A DNA stretch of 11,297 nt, taken from NCBI GenBank assembly GCA_030672805.1, contig DAOVFR010000056.1, positions 1 to 11,297 on the forward strand, in the 5' to 3' direction. The notes under the pieces are model-generated. The model saw only the letters and a program-made list of their open reading frames with translations, did not search any database and was not told the origin of the DNA. The stretch comes from Candidatus Krumholzibacteriota bacterium (GTDB lineage Bacteria > Krumholzibacteriota > Krumholzibacteriia > Krumholzibacteriales > Krumholzibacteriaceae). Below, piece by piece: positions 7,275 to 11,297 of the stretch (the first letter of the stretch is position 1; each line of letters opens with the position of its first letter). The position numbers were made by a program, and so were the translations under genes.

Positions 7275-7303
7275 TTGACAACGCCCCCTGGCTGTCGTAG
7301 GGT
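7275..7303 (+). promoter_or_regulatory. Possible promoter of the SDR-dinB pair
   Basis: A perfect -35, TTGACA (7275-7280), is followed 17 bases later by TAGGGT (7298-7303). That -10 matches only three of six bases, but they are the most important ones (first T, second A, last T). It would give a leader of about 45 bases before ATG 7355, or about 150 before GTG 7463. The rest of 7304-7354 shows nothing clear. No LexA-type operator was recognised, although the downstream gene is dinB. Confidence 0.35.
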
Positions 7304-7354
7304 AAACGTTGAATACCATGTGATTGTACTGTTGGGACGTAACGGGACCGGACA

Positions 7355-8884
7355 ATGGATACCCGGGCATTGTGCAATACGGCATCGCTCTCCACGGCCG
7401 TGGAGAAAAAGGCACTCTTCTGCGGCGACCTGTCGTCATGCCCCGACCCTGGCGTTGGTACGGTGCTCGTTACAGGCGCCTGCGGCTATATCGGCGGACG
7501 CCTCGTGCCGGAACTGATCGCCCGTGGGTACCGCGTCAGGGTAATGGTGCGGGCATGTGCGCCTGCACGGGAGGGGCTGTGGCCGGGCGTCGAGGTGGCG
7601 GTCGCCGACGCGCTTGACATGGAAAGCCTGCGAAGGGCGCTCGATGGCGTGGATGCAGCATATTACCTGATTCACTCGATGCTGCTCGGCCCGGGAGAGT
7701 TCGCGAAGGCGGATATGACAGCGGCGGCGAATTTCAGGAAGGCGGCGGAGGAAAAGGGCCTTCGGCGGATCATCTATCTCGGGGGGCTTGGCGATGTCAG
7801 GAGCGAGCTCTCCGATCACCTGAGAAGCCGCATGGAGGTTGCAGAAGAGCTTGCACGCGGGACGGTTCCGATAACGATCCTTCGCGCCGCTGTTATCATC
7901 GGCTCCGGGAGCGCCTCGTACGAGATCATCAAGCACCTGGTGCTGAAACTTCCCGTCTTTCTCGCCCCGCCTTTCGCACGGAACAGATGCCAGCCGATCT
8001 CGATCAGGGATGTCGTGAAATACCTCGTCGGTGTCCTGGAGACCCCGGAGGCTGCGGGAAAGAATTTCGATATCGGTGGGCGGGACATTCTGACCTACCG
8101 CGAGATGGTCGAGACGGCTGCCGGGATTCTACAAAAAAAACGGATTATTATCGGGTATCCCTGGATGCAAATACACCTGTTCGCCTACATGGTGAGCCTC
8201 ATCACGCCCGTTCCCGGCCCGATCACACGGTGCCTTGTGGAGGGGGTGATGAACGAGGTGGTCTGCCAGGATGAGTCGATAAAGGAATACCTGCCATTCG
8301 AGACCATCCCGTACAGGGTCGCGTTCGTCAGGGCGCTGTCACGTGAGGAGCAGGATCGTGTCCATACGAGGTGGTCCGATGCGTATCCGCCCGCGCACGA
8401 GCTCGCCATCAAGCTCGACGAGCTGGGTAGAGCTCCGATTTACACATCGACGTACTCGATATCGACGTGCAGGGATGCCGCGTCGCTCTACAGGTCGATC
8501 TGCGAGATCGGTGGGAAGAAGGGCTGGTTTCACGGGAACTGGATGTGGCGGTTGAGAGGTGCCGTGGACAGGGTGCTTCTCGGTGTCGGGACGTCGCGCG
8601 GCAGGAGGCATCATTCCGGTCTCGAGGTGAACGATGTCGTTGATTTCTGGCGGGTCGAGGACATGCAGAGGAACGAACGGCTTCTGCTGCGGGCCGAGAT
8701 GAAGCTCCCCGGCAAGGCATGGCTCGAGTTCACCATCCGGGATTCGGAGGCCGAACGAATCGTTTCGGTTACGCCCTATTACCACACGACGAGCCTTTTT
8801 GGCAGGCTGTACTGGTATTTCTTTTTGCCGTTCCACCATTTCATCTTCACCGGGCTTCTCGAACAGATCGCCGGAAATGGCTGA
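7355..8884 (+). CDS. SDR-family NAD(P)-binding protein with C-terminal DUF2867 domain
   Basis: A 509-residue protein. Residues ~36-320 form an NmrA/atypical SDR Rossmann domain: V-L-V-T-G-A-C-G-Y-I-G-G (37-48) carries the GxxGxxG dinucleotide motif, followed by YYLIHSM (103-109) and IIYLGGLG (139-146). Residues ~360-505 fit DUF2867 (W-F-H-G-N-W-M-W at 391-398, VVDFWRVE at 428-435, and an aromatic-rich end LYWYFFLPFHHFIF). Similar proteins of about 480-500 residues are annotated as SDR oxidoreductases; the substrate is unknown. The start is uncertain. ATG 7355 adds 36 residues, with cysteines at 7, 23 and 29, before the Rossmann fold and has a weak ribosome site. GTG 7463 would begin directly at the fold, GTG 7400 is intermediate, and neither has a better site. 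The TGA shares one base with the dinB ATG. An A8 run at 8133-8140 lies in the gene, but the frame stays correct through the DUF2867 domain. Confidence 0.88.
   Translation: MDTRALCNTASLSTAVEKKALFCGDLSSCPDPGVGTVLVTGACGYIGGRLVPELIARGYRVRVMVRACAPAREGLWPGVEVAVADALDMESLRRALDGVDAAYYLIHSMLLGPGEFAKADMTAAANFRKAAEEKGLRRIIYLGGLGDVRSELSDHLRSRMEVAEELARGTVPITILRAAVIIGSGSASYEIIKHLVLKLPVFLAPPFARNRCQPISIRDVVKYLVGVLETPEAAGKNFDIGGRDILTYREMVETAAGILQKKRIIIGYPWMQIHLFAYMVSLITPVPGPITRCLVEGVMNEVVCQDESIKEYLPFETIPYRVAFVRALSREEQDRVHTRWSDAYPPAHELAIKLDELGRAPIYTSTYSISTCRDAASLYRSICEIGGKKGWFHGNWMWRLRGAVDRVLLGVGTSRGRRHHSGLEVNDVVDFWRVEDMQRNERLLLRAEMKLPGKAWLEFTIRDSEAERIVSVTPYYHTTSLFGRLYWYFFLPFHHFIFTGLLEQIAGNG
7389..7406. repeat. 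18-bp perfect palindrome near the SDR gene start
   Basis: TCTCCACGGCCGTGGAGA is a perfect inverted repeat with no spacer. It lies 34 bases after ATG 7355 and 57 before GTG 7463. As DNA it looks like a site for a dimeric regulator; as RNA it could form a seven-pair stem with a GGCC loop. No T-run follows on either strand, so it is not a terminator. Confidence 0.45.
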
Positions 8885-10047
8885 TGATGCGACTGATCGC
8901 CCACATCGACATGGATGCATTCTTCGCTGCCGTCGAGATGCTCGACGATCCGGGGCTCAGGGGCAGGCCCGTGATCGTCGGCGGCGATTCGCGGCGGGGG
9001 GTCGTGTCGGCCGCCGGTTACGAGGCACGAGCGTTCGGTGTTCACTCTGCGATGCCGATCTTTCAGGCGAAACGGCTCTGTCCGGACGGCGTTTTCCTGC
9101 CGGTCAGGATGGAACGCTACCGTGAAGTGTCCCGCGACTTGATGAGATGCCTCGGTGAGTTTTCCCCACTCGTCGAGCAGGTCTCGGTCGATGAGGCCTT
9201 CATGGACTGCACCGGTACGGGCAAGCTGTTCGGCGACCCTGAACGCCTCGCCGTGAGAATCAAGAAACGGATCGTGGAGCTGACGTCTCTTACCTGTTCG
9301 GTCGGGATGGCACCGTGCAAGTTCCTGGCAAAGATCGCTTCCGACATGGACAAGCCGGACGGATTGACGGTCATATCCCCCGGGGAGGTGCGCCGGTTCA
9401 TCGACGGGCTCCCGATCGGCAAGGTCCCCGGTATCGGGACACGGACGATGGAGTGCCTGAAGAAGATCGGGATCACACATCTCGGTGACGTAAGAAATTA
9501 CCCCGGGAAGCTGATTCGCGAGATGTTCGGCAAGTTCGGCGAACGCCTCATTAGAAATGCCGACGGCATCGACGATTCGCCGGTCGTTCCGTACACGGAA
9601 CCGAAGTCCGTCAGCTCCGAGCGGACCCTGCCGGAAGACACGGATGATAACGGTGTGCTGGAGAAACATATACTGCGGCAATCGGGGATAATCGCTCGAA
9701 GACTCAGGAAACACAGCCTCCGGGGAAGAACGGTGACACTCAAGCTCAAGTTCTCCGATTTCAGGCAGATCACGAGGAGCGTGACTCTCGATAAGCCCAC
9801 CTTTCTCGGCGGGACGATCTACCGCGAGACGGTGAAGCTTCTCGCGGCGGAAAGACTCACGAAGAGTGTCCGGCTTGTCGGGGTGGGTGTATCGAATCTC
9901 GAGCCTGCCGGGGGGACCGCTCAGCAGGACCTCTTTGGAACGGGGAGCCCTTCGGAAGAGAAGTGGGAGCGGGCGGAACGTGCTGTCGACGAGATAGTAA
10001 AGCGATACGGGGACGGATCGGTCAAGCGCGGGCGCCTGCTCGATTGA
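8884..10047 (+). CDS. dinB: DNA polymerase IV (Y-family translesion polymerase)
   Basis: A 387-residue Y-family polymerase that copies past damaged bases. Motifs: H-I-D9-M-D-A-F-F-A-A-V-E at the N-terminus (metal-binding Asp9, steric-gate Phe14), YEARAFGVHSAMP (47-58), the active-site S-V-D103-E104-A, and S-V-G-M-A-P-C-K-F-L-A-K-I-A-S-D (139-154). A helix-hairpin-helix G-K-V-P-G-I-G follows (179-185), then the little-finger region. Near the C-terminus Q347-Q-D-L-F351 is a canonical beta-clamp binding peptide, here followed by a 36-residue tail (to R-G-R-L-L-D) rather than at the very end. Length is within the family's range. The start is ATG 8884, sharing a base with the SDR stop (TGATG); ATG 8887 is an equal alternative and gives the usual numbering. 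The gene probably depends on translation of the SDR gene. No SOS box was seen in front of either gene. Confidence 0.97.
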   Translation: MMRLIAHIDMDAFFAAVEMLDDPGLRGRPVIVGGDSRRGVVSAAGYEARAFGVHSAMPIFQAKRLCPDGVFLPVRMERYREVSRDLMRCLGEFSPLVEQVSVDEAFMDCTGTGKLFGDPERLAVRIKKRIVELTSLTCSVGMAPCKFLAKIASDMDKPDGLTVISPGEVRRFIDGLPIGKVPGIGTRTMECLKKIGITHLGDVRNYPGKLIREMFGKFGERLIRNADGIDDSPVVPYTEPKSVSSERTLPEDTDDNGVLEKHILRQSGIIARRLRKHSLRGRTVTLKLKFSDFRQITRSVTLDKPTFLGGTIYRETVKLLAAERLTKSVRLVGVGVSNLEPAGGTAQQDLFGTGSPSEEKWERAERAVDEIVKRYGDGSVKRGRLLD

Positions 10048-10090
10048 TCCGCACTGCGCCCGTGGGCACAGCCGCGGCGGATGTTATCCG
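10047..10090. other. Overlapping inverted repeats after dinB
   Basis: GCGGAT (10077-10082) can pair with ATCCGC (10047-10052, starting in the dinB stop codon), while the overlapping CGGAT (10078-10082) can pair with ATCCG (10086-10090), giving two mutually exclusive stems. No T-run follows, so this is not a standard terminator. The remaining 10091-10147 shows nothing I can name. Confidence 0.25.
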
Positions 10091-10147
10091 AAGACCCGGA
10101 CGCATGGAACCTTCCCTGAGTTTTCCTGATGGTTTTCCCGCGGTGTT

Positions 10148-10156
10148 TGTTATAAT
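10148..10156 (+). promoter_or_regulatory. Extended -10 promoter of the metal exporter gene
   Basis: TGT-TATAAT is a perfect -10 hexamer with the TGn extension. The nearest -35-like sequence (CTGATG, 10126-10131, 19-base spacer) is weak. Transcription would start near 10163, leaving a leader of under 30 bases, too short for a metal-sensing riboswitch. Confidence 0.6.
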
Positions 10157-10177
10157 CAATCATTATGCTTTTCGAGC

Positions 10178-10182
10178 GGGGA
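10178..10182 (+). promoter_or_regulatory. Shine-Dalgarno of the metal exporter gene
   Basis: GGGGA lies eight bases before GTG 10191 and supports that GTG as the start codon. Confidence 0.6.
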
Positions 10183-10190
10183 AGTGAACG

Positions 10191-11297
10191 GTGCTCGATG
10201 TACTGAAGAATTCGTTTCTTATTGCCGGCTTTGTCTCCGTGATGATGATGGTGATCGAGTACGTCAACGTGCTTACGAGCGGGACGATGCACAACCGGCT
10301 TTCACGGAGCAGGTGGAGCCAGTACGTGATCGCGGCGGCGATGGGAGCGCTGCCCGGGTGTCTCGGCCCGTTTGCCGCCGTGGCGATGTACTCGCACGGG
10401 GTGATCAGCCTCGGAGCGGTCGTCGCGGCGATGGTTGCCACGAGCGGTGACGAGGCCTTCGTGATGTTCGCCGTGGTGCCGCGGTTTGCACTGATCCTCA
10501 CGGCCGCACTGTTCGCGCTAGGCGTCTTCACCGGTATACTGACCGATCTGCTGCTGGGCCGGTTCGGGCGTCCCGATTCGCCCGCCTTTTGTGAGCTTGA
10601 GGTCCATGACGAGTTCAAGGGACGGTACTTTCCTCTTGGAGGGATCCTCGTCCAGTGGAGGAACTGCACCGCGGCCCGAGGGGTAATGGCGATCGCTCTC
10701 ACCATCATGATCGTTGCGGTGATCGGAGGATGGTTCGAACACGGCCACCTCGGCGAGGCGCCAGGCATCGCTCCGGCTGTCGGGGAGCATGCCGGCGGCC
10801 GCGATCATCCGGCGGCGCTTCAGGAGGGCGGGGAACATGAAAGCGGTGCACAGGCCGGGGGGGATGCCGGCGGATATATCCCCGAAAGCGAGCCATCCGG
10901 CGATACACACGTCAACGGCGAGAGCGGGCCTCCCGGGCATGAACACGGCGAGGTGGAGCCGGGCCGCCGGCATGGAGGATGGAACTGGATACGTGTAACG
11001 CTGCTCGTCACATCGCTCGTCGCGCTGGCAATCGTATGCACCGCGCACGACCATTTCATCGAGGAACATCTCTGGGAGCATATCGCCAGGAGGCATCTTC
11101 CGATGATCTTCCTGTGGACCCTCGGTGCTCTGATAGTGATTCACCTCCTGATGGACAGGTTCAGTTTGGACCTCGCCACGGTGGCGATACGGGGCAGGTG
11201 GTTCCTGCTGCCCGCCGTCTGCCTCATCGGATTGATACCACAGTCCGGTCCCCACCTGGTGTTCGTCGCTCTGTTCGCTGCGGGGCTGATACCGCCG
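10191..11297 (+). CDS. Putative 10-TM heavy-metal exporter (ArsP_2 / putative manganese transporter), 3' partial
   Basis: The frame runs from GTG 10191 to the window end without a stop, giving 369 residues. It resembles the ArsP_2 (PF11449) family, polytopic proteins annotated as heavy-metal exporters or putative manganese transporters. The first half has five or so membrane segments (about 8-28, 43-65, 69-83, 98-121, 164-180) with the signature G-A-L-P-G-C-L-G-P-F (52-61), Y-S-H-G-V-I-S (67-73) and A-T-S-G-D-E-A-F (83-90). After a soluble loop, segments resume near 266-284, 303-321 and 337-352. The stretch I-G-L-I-P-Q-S-G-P-H-L (346-356) then A-A-G-L-I-P echoes the first-half signature, as expected for an internal duplication. 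The loop (about 183-262) is rich in His, Glu and Gly, including H-G-H and H-E-H. It has its own promoter and is probably independent of dinB. The transported ion is not proven; the remaining membrane segments lie beyond the window. Confidence 0.8.
   Translation, partial: MLDVLKNSFLIAGFVSVMMMVIEYVNVLTSGTMHNRLSRSRWSQYVIAAAMGALPGCLGPFAAVAMYSHGVISLGAVVAAMVATSGDEAFVMFAVVPRFALILTAALFALGVFTGILTDLLLGRFGRPDSPAFCELEVHDEFKGRYFPLGGILVQWRNCTAARGVMAIALTIMIVAVIGGWFEHGHLGEAPGIAPAVGEHAGGRDHPAALQEGGEHESGAQAGGDAGGYIPESEPSGDTHVNGESGPPGHEHGEVEPGRRHGGWNWIRVTLLVTSLVALAIVCTAHDHFIEEHLWEHIARRHLPMIFLWTLGALIVIHLLMDRFSLDLATVAIRGRWFLLPAVCLIGLIPQSGPHLVFVALFAAGLIPP

Noticed and set aside
8133..8140. A8 run in the SDR gene as a programmed frameshift or sequencing error
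   Set aside because: The same frame continues into a well-formed DUF2867 domain and ends exactly at dinB; no alternative frame product is supported.
8779..9714. Long open frame on the minus strand across the SDR/dinB junction
   Set aside because: It runs antisense to two genes with strong family motifs; the product is Arg/His/Pro-rich with no domain.
10058..10067. GCCC-GT-GGGC hairpin as a dinB terminator
   Set aside because: The loop is too small for the full stem and no T-run follows.
10048..10190. Manganese (yybP-ykoY) riboswitch before the exporter
   Set aside because: The predicted transcript start at about 10163 leaves under 30 bases of leader, and no riboswitch-like structure was recognised.
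10518..11255. Long open frame on the minus strand opposite the exporter
   Set aside because: The plus strand encodes a clear membrane protein with family signatures; the antisense frame looks like a by-product.
1..11297. Mobile elements, CRISPR arrays, tRNA/rRNA genes, toxin-antitoxin or defence genes
   Set aside because: No transposase, integrase, repeat-spacer pattern, terminal inverted repeats, RNA gene or defence motif was seen on either strand.

Overview
The window (about 60% G+C by eye) is chromosomal and carries eight protein genes: two cut by the window edges, six complete. The best clue to the organism is the first, partial gene. It ends in a PNPFNP-type FlgD/T9SS-like C-terminal sorting domain, common in the FCB group and relatives (Krumholzibacteriota, Eisenbacteria, Latescibacterota, KSB1 and similar, mostly known from metagenomes). 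A lipoprotein, a Tat-exported phosphoesterase and two membrane-anchored SGNH proteins fit a diderm with a busy envelope. The phylum assignment is inference.

Layout. (1) 1-3004, plus strand: the tail of a surface or secreted protein, a lipoprotein with an Ig/PKD-like module and a GATase1-like domain, and a Tat-exported calcineurin-like phosphoesterase. They are closely spaced and probably form one transcript. (2) 3163-5587, plus strand: two overlapping genes for paralogous membrane-anchored SGNH-hydrolase-like proteins, preceded by an extended -10 promoter. (3) 5591-7081, minus strand: a GT87/DUF2029-type polytopic glycosyltransferase-like protein, tail to tail with the SGNH pair with three bases between the stop codons. 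It has a 60-residue Ala/Ser/Thr-rich insertion and Ala where I expect the family's loop Asp. (4) 7082-7354: a divergent control region with a strong minus-strand sigma70-type promoter, a direct repeat and a weaker plus-strand promoter. (5) 7355-10047, plus strand: an NAD(P)-binding SDR/DUF2867 protein whose stop overlaps the start of DNA polymerase IV (dinB). (6) 10191 to the end: the first 369 residues of a 10-TM heavy-metal exporter of the ArsP_2/putative manganese transporter type, with a His-rich central loop and its own extended -10 promoter.

How the genes may work together: the SGNH pair and the GT87 protein could build or modify an envelope glycan, but no MBOAT acyltransferase or polysaccharide export gene is in view. 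The SDR and dinB genes look translationally coupled. I see no mobile element, CRISPR array, tRNA, rRNA, defence system or clear rho-independent terminator. I found no clearly new system. The most interesting points are the altered GT87 protein, the SGNH pair with a GNS block I, the palindrome at the SDR gene start, and the His-rich metal exporter.
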